Of a DNA stretch of 7,797 nucleotides, positions 1 through 6,213 are shown piece after piece (position 1 is the stretch's first letter; every line of letters starts with the position of its first letter). Made by a program: the position numbers and the translations under genes. The notes below the pieces were generated by a model. The model worked only from the letters and a program-made list of their open reading frames with translations. It had not been told where the DNA came from and made no database searches. Origin of the DNA: Spirochaetaceae bacterium (GTDB lineage Bacteria; Spirochaetota; Spirochaetia; Treponematales; Breznakiellaceae); NCBI GenBank assembly GCA_031273985.1, contig JAISQV010000126.1, forward strand, positions 1 to 7,797. The letters run 5' to 3'.

Positions 1-102
1 CTAATACCATATTAAACCCAAGCGTTTACTATGTAAAGTAGTTCGAGCGCTTTACTAGGAAATATGCGCGGTTACAGCGCTGAATGCCTCGTTTAATAAG
101 AC
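1..102. other. AT-rich intergenic island with short repeated motifs
   Basis: This stretch is strikingly richer in A and T than anything that follows. It contains stops in all forward frames and no credible gene. Two near-identical direct repeats are visible: AGCGTTTACTA at 21-31 and AGCGCTTTACTA at 46-57. GTAAAG at 33-38 is also the inverted complement of CTTTAC at 50-55. It could be the tail of an upstream intergenic region, an operator, or a promoter zone for something to the left. No convincing -35/-10 pair was found on either strand. Confidence 0.4.
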
Positions 103-226
103 GGGCGCATCCCCGGCCCGGGAGGGCCGGGGACCGGGCTATCCGGGGCTCCGCTCCGCTCCGGCCCCCGGCTTCGCCGGGGTCTGCCCTTCGGGCACCC
201 CTCCTATCCCTTGCGCGGAAGAAGCC
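103..226 (+). repeat. Modular structured repeat, copy A (upstream of the bat operon)
   Basis: This is the first of two copies of a compact, non-coding, hairpin-rich element; copy B lies at 6019-6125 in the same orientation. Shared blocks, in order, are GGGCGCATCCCC (103-114), GGGGACCGGGCT followed by A/T and TC (129-143), and ATCCCTTGCGCGG (206-218) with a trailing AGAAG-like tail. Between them are variable inserts that fold. Hairpin 1 is CCCCGGCC (111-118) with GGCCGGGG (125-132). Further hairpins are CCCCGGC/GCCGGGG (166-172/176-182) and TGCCC/GGGCA (185-189/193-197), both with a TTC loop. The sequence of the stems differs between copies but the pairing is kept. An open reading frame from 84 runs through the repeat into the first gene, but this is most likely spurious. 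The function is unknown; an interspersed intergenic repeat family is the simplest reading. Confidence 0.75.
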
Positions 227-259
227 TCTACGCGAGGCCCGCACGGGCGCGGCGTTTTG

Positions 260-268
260 TGCTATACT
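260..268 (+). promoter_or_regulatory. Candidate extended -10 promoter for the bat operon
   Basis: TGCTATACT reads as an extended -10 element: TG, one base, then TATACT, which is five of six matches to TATAAT. No matching -35 box is visible 16-18 bases upstream, which is acceptable for extended -10 promoters. Transcription would begin near 275, only a few bases before the ATG at 279, so the mRNA would be almost leaderless. This agrees with the absence of a Shine-Dalgarno sequence before that ATG. The promoter is inferred from sequence only. Confidence 0.45.
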
Positions 269-278
269 GCGAAACGGC

Positions 279-1250
279 ATGAAACGCTTCGCAGCTCTGG
301 CCTTGCTGCTCCCGGCGCTGATCCGGGCGGGCCCCGCCTTTACCCAGGACGCCCCGCCGGGCTCCCTCAGCCTCATTCCCCACCTGGTCTATGTGGGCGA
401 TCCGGCCCGGCTGGTGCTGGACCTGGGCCCGGATCCTTCCTCCGGGCCGGGGGAGGTGATTGACGATCCCCGCCTGCTCCCGGCGGCCCGGAATCTCGTT
501 ATCTCACGGGTAGAGCTGGAGCGGCGTCAGGGGCGATCCCGGCTTATCGTGGATTTTAGGGCCTATGCGCCGGGGCTCCTCGAATTCCCCCCCCTCAGGC
601 TGGGGACCAGGGACTTTTCCGGCCTCAGGGCCAACATCGCCTCCATTCTGGACGCCGGGGGCTCCGATGCCGGAGACAACCGGGTCCTTTCCCCGCCGGC
701 ACCCCCCCTGGCCCCGCCGGGCGCCATGACCCTCATCTACGGCTTTGCCCTGGGCCTCCTCCTCCTTGTGGCCCTGATTGTGGCGGGACGGCGCAGCCTG
801 CCCCTGCTTCGCCGCCTCCGGGAGCGGCGTCTCCGGCGGCGGAAGATTCGGGGCATGGGGCGGCTGATCCGGCAATTGACGGAGGCCCTCCGGGAGGGCG
901 GGGCGGCGCTGCCCCTGCTGGAGCGCTTGAACCGGGAATTCCGGCTCTTCCTGACCTTCATCAGCGGGGAGAACTGCCTCAACATGGTCCCCGGTGATTT
1001 TGAGCCCCTGCCTGAGGGCCCCCAGCTCTGCCGCTTCTTTCGCCGCGCCGACAACCTCCGCTTCAGGGGCGGGGACCCGGCGGCCACGGAAGCCGCGGTA
1101 ACGGAAGCTGTGGTAACAGCAGAACTCCTTGAGGAGGCGCGCCTGTTTCTGGAGGCCGCCGCCCGGGAGGAGCCTGCCACCCGAGAGGAGGCTCCTCCCG
1201 GGGAAAGCCCCGAAGCCCTTCCGCAGCGCGGGGCGGAGGGCTTCGCATGA
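279..1250 (+). CDS. Membrane-anchored protein of unknown function, first gene of the bat operon
   Basis: The 323-residue protein has an N-terminal signal peptide (about 1-22: MKRF, then a hydrophobic stretch), a probable beta-rich extracytoplasmic domain (about 28-140), one strong membrane helix (149-169), and a highly basic stretch (171-191). The C-terminal domain (192-295) is helical and ends in an acidic, Pro/Glu-rich tail. Topology is therefore outside domain, helix, cytoplasmic domain. The start is placed at ATG 279 because the signal peptide begins there; the longer frame from 84 runs through a non-coding repeat. There is no clear ribosome site. The stop overlaps the batA start as ATGA. 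The layout recalls the small anchored partners (DUF4381-like) found beside batA in other bacteria, but I see no diagnostic motif, so no symbol is given. Its place in the chain suggests a structural partner of BatA/BatB. Confidence 0.85.
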   Translation: MKRFAALALLLPALIRAGPAFTQDAPPGSLSLIPHLVYVGDPARLVLDLGPDPSSGPGEVIDDPRLLPAARNLVISRVELERRQGRSRLIVDFRAYAPGLLEFPPLRLGTRDFSGLRANIASILDAGGSDAGDNRVLSPPAPPLAPPGAMTLIYGFALGLLLLVALIVAGRRSLPLLRRLRERRLRRRKIRGMGRLIRQLTEALREGGAALPLLERLNREFRLFLTFISGENCLNMVPGDFEPLPEGPQLCRFFRRADNLRFRGGDPAATEAAVTEAVVTAELLEEARLFLEAAAREEPATREEAPPGESPEALPQRGAEGFA

Positions 1251-2248
1251 GATTCGGTCTTGAGAATCCCGGGATTCTGCTCCTCGGGCCCCTCCTGGTC
1301 CTGGCCGGCCTCCGGGCCTCCCGTCATTTCAGGGAACTCCTCAGCCTGGAGGAACCCCTGGGGCCGCCGGGGGGAGTCCCCTTCAAGGCGCCCCCCGGAG
1401 CGGAGGCCCTCGTCAAGGCCCTGCGGGTCCTGGAGTACGCCGGGGTCATGCTCCTCGCGGCGGCGGCGGCGGGCCCCCGTCTGGTGACCCCGGAGCCGCT
1501 CTGGCTCGACAGCGGCGCGGAGATCATCTTCGTGCTGGACCTCAGCCCCAGCATGGCGGGCCTGGACATGGACGGGAAGAGCCGCTGCGACGCCGCCCGC
1601 AGCCTGGTGGCGGACTTCGCCCGCCGCCGCCCCTCGGACGCCATAGGCCTCATCGGTGTGGGAAGCGAGGCGGCCCTGCTCCTTCCTCCGACGGCGGACC
1701 GGGAAGCCCTCTACCGCTGCGTAGCGGCCCTGCGTATAGGAGAGCTGGGGGACGGCACCGCCCTGGGCCTGGGGCTGGCCTCGGCGGCCCTGCATCTCCG
1801 GGGCTCCACGGCCCCCCGCCGGGCGGCGGTACTGATCACCGACGGAGAGAACAATGCCGGGGCGGTGCACCCGGAAACCGCCGCCGGGGCCCTGCGGGAC
1901 TCCGGGGCCTCCCTTTGGGTGGTGGGGCTTGGCTCTCCGGGGGACGTGCCCATAGACTACGTGGACCCCTTCAGCGGTATACGCCGCCGGGGCATCCTCG
2001 AATCCCGCTACGACCCGGAGGCCCTGCGGGCCATAGCCCGCAGGGGCGGGGGAACCTACCTCCCCGCCCCCTCGGCGGCTTCCTTCGAGGCGGCCCTGGA
2101 CCGGGTGGACGAGGCGGAATTTACGGTGCGCCGCTCCGCCACGCTGAACCGGGAGCGGAGCCTCCGCGGCCCGGCCCTGCTTGCAGCCCTCTTCTGTATC
2201 CTGCTGGCCCGGTTCCTCCGGCGCGGACATGGGGGGGGCCTGTTGTGA
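1247..2248 (+). CDS. batA: BatA-like von Willebrand factor A membrane protein
   Basis: The 333-residue protein has two N-terminal hydrophobic segments (about 8-22 and 60-76), a von Willebrand A domain (about 91-290) and a C-terminal membrane helix (309-324) followed by a short basic tail. The metal-binding MIDAS motif is complete: DLSPS (Asp98, Ser100, Ser102), Thr171 in DGTA, and Asp199 in ITDGEN. A divalent metal and an acidic partner residue are therefore expected to bind there. This architecture is standard for BatA. The ATG at 1247 overlaps the preceding stop by four bases and the frame ends in a GTGA overlap with batB, implying translational coupling. VWA proteins of this class usually act with a MoxR AAA+ ATPase; none is in this window. 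Bat proteins were first linked to aerotolerance in Bacteroides, but their biochemical role is not settled. Confidence 0.92.
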   Translation: MRFGLENPGILLLGPLLVLAGLRASRHFRELLSLEEPLGPPGGVPFKAPPGAEALVKALRVLEYAGVMLLAAAAAGPRLVTPEPLWLDSGAEIIFVLDLSPSMAGLDMDGKSRCDAARSLVADFARRRPSDAIGLIGVGSEAALLLPPTADREALYRCVAALRIGELGDGTALGLGLASAALHLRGSTAPRRAAVLITDGENNAGAVHPETAAGALRDSGASLWVVGLGSPGDVPIDYVDPFSGIRRRGILESRYDPEALRAIARRGGGTYLPAPSAASFEAALDRVDEAEFTVRRSATLNRERSLRGPALLAALFCILLARFLRRGHGGGLL

Positions 2249-3234
2249 GCTTCGAGCATCCCCGGCTGCTCCCGGCCCTGTTGCTCCTTCTCCCCCTGCT
2301 CCTGGGCGCCCTGATCCACTGGAGAAAGCGCCGGGCCCTCCTGGACCTTTTCCCCGGCGGCGGCGCGGGCCCGGACTCCGAAACGATACGCCGGCGTTAC
2401 GCTCTCTCTACCGCGGCCTTTCTCGTCTCTCTTGCCTGTCTGATCCTTGCCCTGGCGGGACCCCGGCGGGGTTTCCGCTGGATCGAGGATTTCCGGCGGG
2501 GCTCCGGGCTCGTGCTGGCCCTGGACCTTTCCCTGAGCATGGATATTCGGGACGGCGGCGGTCCCTCCCGGCTGGAACGGGCCGTAGCCATAGGCCAGGC
2601 CCTGGTCCTGCAGCCCGTCGCCGGCGGGGAAACCCGGAGTTATGCCGCCGTCATCGGCAAGGGTTCCGCAGCGCCGGCCCTCCCCCTCACGGGGGATACG
2701 GAGGCGGTGTTGAACTTCCTTGAGGGTATCTCCACCGCCGCCATCACCGGGCGGGGCACGAATCTGGAACGCCTCGTCGACGCCGCGACAGGGGCCTACC
2801 CCCCCGGTTTCCCCGGAAGGCGGCGAATCCTCCTCTTTTCCGATGGCGAAGCCCTGGAGGGAAACCTCCCCGCGGCGCTGGACCGGGCGGCGGCGGCGGA
2901 CATAGCGATCCTTGCCCTGGGCTTCGGCTCCGAGGCGGGATCGCCCCTCCCCGGAGGGGCGGGAGCCCTAATAAGCCGCCAGGAGCGGGCCGTTCTGGAA
3001 GACGCCGCCCGGCGCACCGGGGGGGTCTATATCGACGGCATGAGGGAAGACGCCGCCCGGCTCCTGGAGGAGGCCCTTTCCCGGCTGGACGCCGGAACCC
3101 TGAGGCGGGAAGGGGGACGGGCCCTGCGGCGGGAGGCCCGGCCCGTGGCCCCTGTCTTCATTCTGGCGGGCCTCGCCGCCTTCATCCTTTCAAAAGCGTG
3201 CGATCTGAGGAGGAAGCCCCGTGAGGCCCCCTGA
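2245..3234 (+). CDS. batB: BatB-like von Willebrand factor A membrane protein
   Basis: The 329-residue protein begins at GTG 2245, which gives the expected BatA/BatB-like start (SFEHPRLL, then a hydrophobic helix). The frame stays open upstream to 1915, but that extension lies inside batA and looks like a shadow. A run of eight Gs at 2231-2238 may serve as a weak ribosome site. Hydrophobic segments lie at about 8-24, 56-72 and 302-316, framing a VWA domain at about 87-285. The MIDAS is complete: DLSLS (Asp94, Ser96, Ser98), Thr172 in RGTN, and Asp200 in FSDGE. It shares layout with BatA, consistent with the two forming a paralogous pair in the membrane. It overlaps batA by four bases and batC by fourteen. 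VWA-VWA or VWA-TPR contacts with BatC are a reasonable inference. Confidence 0.92.
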   Translation: MSFEHPRLLPALLLLLPLLLGALIHWRKRRALLDLFPGGGAGPDSETIRRRYALSTAAFLVSLACLILALAGPRRGFRWIEDFRRGSGLVLALDLSLSMDIRDGGGPSRLERAVAIGQALVLQPVAGGETRSYAAVIGKGSAAPALPLTGDTEAVLNFLEGISTAAITGRGTNLERLVDAATGAYPPGFPGRRRILLFSDGEALEGNLPAALDRAAAADIAILALGFGSEAGSPLPGGAGALISRQERAVLEDAARRTGGVYIDGMREDAARLLEEALSRLDAGTLRREGGRALRREARPVAPVFILAGLAAFILSKACDLRRKPREAP

Positions 3235-3820
3235 GTCCGGCCCGCTCCGGGGCCTCCTGGCGGCCCTGATCCTCCCCCTCCTCGGTTCCTGTTCGGGGGT
3301 TCCGGGGAAACTCCGGGTCCTGGCGGGGAATCTTTTGGCGGGCCGGGAGCGCCGCGCCGAGGCCATAGTCAACTATATGGGGGCCCTGGACGATGACGAG
3401 GCGGCGCCCTATGCGGAGTACGGCCTGGCCCTGGTCTATCAGGCCATGCACGAGGATGATTCCGCCCTGGGGCGTTTCGCCGCGGCGGAGAAGGCCCTGG
3501 AGGACGGCGGCCACGCCGGGCTGCGCTACAGCATCCATTACAACCGGGGCATACTCCGCTTTGAGCAGGGAAACTATTCCGCGGCGGCGGCGGAATTCAG
3601 GAAGGCCCTGGAATACGAGCCGGGCCACAGGGCGGCCAAGCGGAATCTTGAGCTGAGCCTCCTCTCCCTGGAGAGGCAGGGCCGGGAAGATCCCGCGCCG
3701 GCTCCTCCCCGGACAGGCGGGGGGGAGGCGCTCTTTGACTATCTGCGCCGCCGGGAGACGGAACGATGGAGGAGTCAGGAATGGACAGGCGGAGAGCCCT
3801 TTTCAGGGCCGGATTACTGA
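3221..3820 (+). CDS. batC: BatC-like TPR lipoprotein
   Basis: The 199-residue protein starts at GTG 3221, preceded by a near-perfect ribosome site GAGGAGG at 3207-3213 with seven bases of spacing. The N-terminus is a lipoprotein signal with lipobox Leu21-Gly-Ser-Cys24, so the mature protein should be lipid-anchored. At least two tetratricopeptide repeats are visible, about 64-97 (AEYGLALVYQ and following) and 103-137 (HYNRGILRFEQGNYSAAAAE), with a weaker one near 41-60. The C-terminus, LFDYLRRRETERW and after, is a charged tail typical of small Bat TPR proteins that end shortly after the repeats. It overlaps batB by 14 bases and batD by 40. TPR proteins in bat operons are thought to bridge the VWA proteins; that role here is inferred from context. 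Confidence 0.88.
   Translation: MRPPESGPLRGLLAALILPLLGSCSGVPGKLRVLAGNLLAGRERRAEAIVNYMGALDDDEAAPYAEYGLALVYQAMHEDDSALGRFAAAEKALEDGGHAGLRYSIHYNRGILRFEQGNYSAAAAEFRKALEYEPGHRAAKRNLELSLLSLERQGREDPAPAPPRTGGGEALFDYLRRRETERWRSQEWTGGEPFSGPDY
3768..3773 (+). promoter_or_regulatory. Ribosome binding site deciding the batD start
   Basis: GGAGGA sits seven bases before ATG 3781. It supports that codon over the in-frame ATG at 3766, which overlaps the site itself and has only a weaker GGGAG upstream at 3753-3757. Confidence 0.6.
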
Positions 3821-5172
3821 TTCTGCTGCTCTCCGCCGTCCCTGCCCGGAGCGGCGGGGAGGAGGGGGCCCTCTCCCTCCGGGTGGAGACGGATGCGGCG
3901 CCGCTCCGCATAGGGGAGATCTGGACCCTGACCATCTATGTGGATCACCCCGTCCCCGCGGAGGTGGCGATAGACCTTCCCGATCTTCCCCCCTACCTGA
4001 GCCTGGAGCGGCTGCGCGTGCTCCCCTGGACGGGGGAGGACGGATCGCGGGGCAGCAAGGTTGAGTGCGATCTGCTCCCACGCTACGGCGGGGAGGGGGA
4101 GATTCCCCCCCTGGGGATCCGCGCCCCCGGACGGCGGGGTTCCAGCCCCCCCATTTCCGCGGCGGTACGGGGCCTGGAAAGCCCCCGGCCCCCGGTACTC
4201 ACCTGGATCCTGCCGCCGCTTCCGCCCCGCTCCGGCGAAGCCTTCGAGGTGTGGCTGGCCGGGGCTTCCGGGGAGGCGGATTACCGGCCCCTGCCGCCGC
4301 CCAACGCCCTTGTGGAGACCCTGCCCCCGGAGGGATTCCCGGCGGCCTCCTCCGGGGAAGGCCCCCAGGAGCGGCGGCCCCTGTTGGGGCTGAGGGTTAC
4401 GCCCCTGGAGGGAAGCTCCGTCACGCTGGAGCCCTTCCCCCTCCGGCTTGAGGGCTGGACCCTGCAAAGCCCCAGGCTGGAACTGGCCCTGCTCCCCGCG
4501 CTTCCCCCGGCGGAGCCGCCGCGAGGGGCCGCCCCCGCCCCCTCGCTCCCTGCCCCGGCGGAGACTCCGCCTGAGGCCCCGTGGCCCCCGGAGGGCGGCA
4601 TCCCGGGCGGCGCTGCGGGGCGGGCCCTCGAAAGGGGCCGCTCCCTCTGGGCGGCGGGGCGGCGGGCCGAGGCCCTGGCGCTGATCCGCGCCGCCGAGCG
4701 GGACCTTATTACCGGGCCCCGGCTGAGGCCCCTTCGCCGGGCTCTGGAGGCGGCCCTGGGCCTCGATGCCCCGGCGGACGAAGCCTGGCGGCCCCGTATT
4801 CTCCTCTTTGCCGGGGCCCTCACTGGAGCCCTGGCCGCGCTGATCCTGCTGGCAGGGGGGAGGGGGGCCGGGGGCGTAACTTTTTTCCGGTTCCGGGGTT
4901 ATCGCATTATTGTCCTCCTATCGGTTATTATGACAGCAGGCTGTTTGTGGGGATCCTTCGCCCCGGCCCGCAGGCCCTACGGGGTGGCCCTGGCAACCTG
5001 GGCTCTGGCGGCCCCGGAGCGGGGAAGTTCCCCGGTCTTCAGCCTGCGGGAAGGCGAGCGGGTCCGGGTCCGCGCCGGGGCGGATTCCTGGGTATATGCC
5101 GAAACAGGCGGGGGAGACTCCGCTCCGGGGCAGAGGGGTTGGATACCCGCCGGGGACCTTATTCTTTATTAG
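3781..5172 (+). CDS. batD: BatD-like protein with a BatE-like C-terminal half
   Basis: The 463-residue protein (468 if ATG 3766 is used) opens with a signal peptide (about 1-24). A beta-rich extracytoplasmic region follows (about 30-237) that resembles the Ig-like domains of BatD, then a Pro/Ala-rich linker (238-280). After that come a helical, TPR-like pair (280-328, ALERGRSLWAAGRRAEAL), a membrane helix (339-358), a second helix (374-391), and an SH3-like C-terminal domain (400-463) ending in GWIPAGDLILY. The sequence TPR, two membrane helices, SH3 is the usual plan of BatE, so the gene looks like a BatD-BatE fusion. The 40-base overlap with batC implies coupled translation. Codons in the second helix are noticeably less GC-rich than the rest. 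The batD assignment rests on operon position and layout, as the N-terminal sequence is poorly conserved. Confidence 0.75.
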   Translation: MDRRRALFRAGLLILLLSAVPARSGGEEGALSLRVETDAAPLRIGEIWTLTIYVDHPVPAEVAIDLPDLPPYLSLERLRVLPWTGEDGSRGSKVECDLLPRYGGEGEIPPLGIRAPGRRGSSPPISAAVRGLESPRPPVLTWILPPLPPRSGEAFEVWLAGASGEADYRPLPPPNALVETLPPEGFPAASSGEGPQERRPLLGLRVTPLEGSSVTLEPFPLRLEGWTLQSPRLELALLPALPPAEPPRGAAPAPSLPAPAETPPEAPWPPEGGIPGGAAGRALERGRSLWAAGRRAEALALIRAAERDLITGPRLRPLRRALEAALGLDAPADEAWRPRILLFAGALTGALAALILLAGGRGAGGVTFFRFRGYRIIVLLSVIMTAGCLWGSFAPARRPYGVALATWALAAPERGSSPVFSLREGERVRVRAGADSWVYAETGGGDSAPGQRGWIPAGDLILY

Positions 5173-5237
5173 CTGCGCCGCTTGGGGATGGCGGGTTGGG
5201 GGCCGGCCCCCGCGATTCCGCAGCGCAAGGGGGGGGC

Positions 5238-5720
5238 ATGGATTTTGGGGATATACTCAATGCCTGGGACAAACAGAGCGGGAAAGGGCGCACCGGTAAC
5301 AAGGCGCACGGACCCCTTGCGGAGTGGCTCTCGGAAAACGGAGTTTACGACAAGGACGCCGGGGATTCCGGGCCCGCCGAGAACAGGGAGGCCCGGCGCA
5401 GGCGGCTCCGGGCAAAGAAGCCCGATGATACGCTGGACCTTCACGGCCTGACCCAGGAGGAAGCCTGGACCCAACTGGAAAGCTTCTTTGCCGCGGCCCG
5501 GCGGGCGGATTTTGAGAAAGTGCTGATCATTCACGGAAAGGGGAATCATTCGGCGGGGGATGCGGTGCTCAAGGGGCTTGTCCGGCGTTACATCGAAGGC
5601 TGCCCCTTTGCGGGGGAAAGCGGCCCCGGCAACGCATCCCAGGGCGGCGCCGGCGCTACCTGGGTGTTTCTCAAGGTCCCCAGTCCGGCGCCGGAATCCC
5701 CCGAGACGGGGAGCGCTTAG
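5238..5720 (+). CDS. Small Smr-domain protein
   Basis: The 160-residue protein starts at ATG 5238 after a purine-rich AAGGGGGGG tract. The frame is open far upstream, but that part is a shadow of batD. An N-terminal segment (1-60: MDFGDILNAWD, then charged and basic) leads into a stand-alone Smr domain at about 63-148. Its hallmarks are present: LDLHG at 66-70, the IIHGKG loop at 97-102, and the closing GGAGATWVFLK at 136-146. Smr domains are associated with nucleic-acid nicking or RNA cleavage, and stand-alone forms are often nucleases of unknown target. No membrane segment or signal peptide is seen, so it is cytoplasmic. It lies 65 bases after batD and may be cotranscribed. Its stop codon overlaps that of infA on the other strand. 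Confidence 0.88.
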   Translation: MDFGDILNAWDKQSGKGRTGNKAHGPLAEWLSENGVYDKDAGDSGPAENREARRRRLRAKKPDDTLDLHGLTQEEAWTQLESFFAAARRADFEKVLIIHGKGNHSAGDAVLKGLVRRYIEGCPFAGESGPGNASQGGAGATWVFLKVPSPAPESPETGSA

Positions 5721-5941
5721 CGTTCCCGGTAGATGATCCGGCCCCGGCTCAGGTCGTAAGGAGAGAGGGCTACACGCACACGGTCTCCGGGGACGATGCG
5801 AATGTAGTGTTTCCGCATTTTGCCCGAAAGGTGCGCCAGAATGAGGTGTCCGTTCTGGTTGTCAAGCTCCACCCGGAACATGGTATTGGGCAGCGCTTCA
5901 CGGACAACCCCTTCCACTTCGATTGCTTCTTCTTTCGCCAC
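5717..5941 (-). CDS. infA: Translation initiation factor IF-1
   Basis: The 74-residue protein is unmistakable IF-1, a single OB-fold that binds the 30S A site during initiation. Family signatures include LPNTMFRVEL, SGKMRKHYIRI, GDRVRV and SPYDLSRGRI. It is two residues longer than the E. coli protein because of an insertion at VELDNQNGH, in the loop before the AHLSGKMR strand. The start is GTG at 5941, supported by AGGAG at 5951-5947 with five bases of spacing. The gene lies alone on the minus strand, convergent with the Smr gene. The two stops share bases 5718-5719, leaving no room for a terminator between them. Confidence 0.97.
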   Translation of the reverse strand: MAKEEAIEVEGVVREALPNTMFRVELDNQNGHLILAHLSGKMRKHYIRIVPGDRVRVALSPYDLSRGRIIYRER

Positions 5942-5957
5942 AGATACTCCTGGGAAC

Positions 5958-5986
5958 AGGTTACCGCCTTAGCGCGGGGCTGTCAA
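5958..5986 (-). promoter_or_regulatory. infA: Candidate infA promoter
   Basis: On the minus strand a perfect TTGACA box (5986-5981) is followed by exactly 17 bases and then TAACCT (5963-5958). The latter matches TATAAT at the three most conserved positions only. Transcription would begin near 5951, right at the ribosome site, giving a very short leader of about ten bases. The -35 box and spacing are strong and the -10 is weak. Confidence 0.5.
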
Positions 5987-6018
5987 TGAGTAGAGAGGAG
6001 TTGGAAGAGAAGAAGAGG

Positions 6019-6125
6019 GGGCGCATCCCCAGCGCTCCGCGCTGGGGACCGGGCTTTCACTCCAATCTTTTTTTGCCTTCGGCAAAAAAAGGATTTCCGT
6101 TCAATCCCTTGCGCGGGAGAAGGCC
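6019..6125 (+). repeat. Modular structured repeat, copy B (upstream of pyrB)
   Basis: This is the second copy of the element found at 103-226, in the same orientation. The shared blocks are GGGCGCATCCCC (6019-6030), GGGGACCGGGCT (6044-6055) plus TTC, and ATCCCTTGCGCGG (6104-6116) with the same AGAAG-type tail. Hairpin 1 is CCCCAGCGC (6027-6035) with GCGCTGGGG (6039-6047), loop TCC. Hairpin 2 is seven Ts plus GCC (6068-6077) paired with GGC plus seven As (6081-6090), loop TTC. Both stems are perfect but have different bases from copy A. Motifs such as CTCCAATC before and TTCAATCCC after hairpin 2 look like a semi-repeated core. The pyrB reading frame stays open through it, but no start signal supports translation here. 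Confidence 0.75.
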
Positions 6126-6135
6126 GGGGGGCGTT

Positions 6136-6187
6136 GCGGGGGCTGCGGCGCACCCCGCCTCCTCCTCCGTCCTCTGGACAGGCGGGG
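6136..6187 (+). promoter_or_regulatory. Competing hairpins in the pyrB leader
   Basis: CCCCGC at 6153-6158 can pair with GCGGGG at 6136-6141 or, as part of CCCCGCCT (6153-6160), with AGGCGGGG at 6180-6187. The two pairings exclude each other, as in attenuators, but the downstream stem is followed by CCTTTCG rather than a T-run. GC-rich DNA yields such pairings readily, so regulation is speculative. No clear pyrB promoter was found between 5942 and 6226. Confidence 0.25.
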
Positions 6188-6213
6188 CCTTTCGTGCTTC
6201 AATGGGGCGTCTT

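Noticed and set aside
3..41. Possible C-terminus of an upstream gene (reading NTILNPSVYYVK then stop)
   Set aside because: It is only twelve codons, in AT-rich DNA unlike the genes here, with no recognisable family. It may be real but cannot be supported from this window.
84..278. An N-terminal extension of the first bat gene
   Set aside because: It crosses repeat copy A and would bury the signal peptide that begins at ATG 279.
737..2230. A 497-residue open frame on the minus strand
   Set aside because: It is antisense to the lead bat gene and batA, is low-complexity (Arg, Gly, Pro) and shows no family motif. Long antisense frames are expected in GC-rich coding DNA.
4926..4931. TATTAT box inside batD as an internal promoter
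   Set aside because: No -35 box lies at a suitable distance, and the AT-rich patch is explained by codons for a membrane helix.
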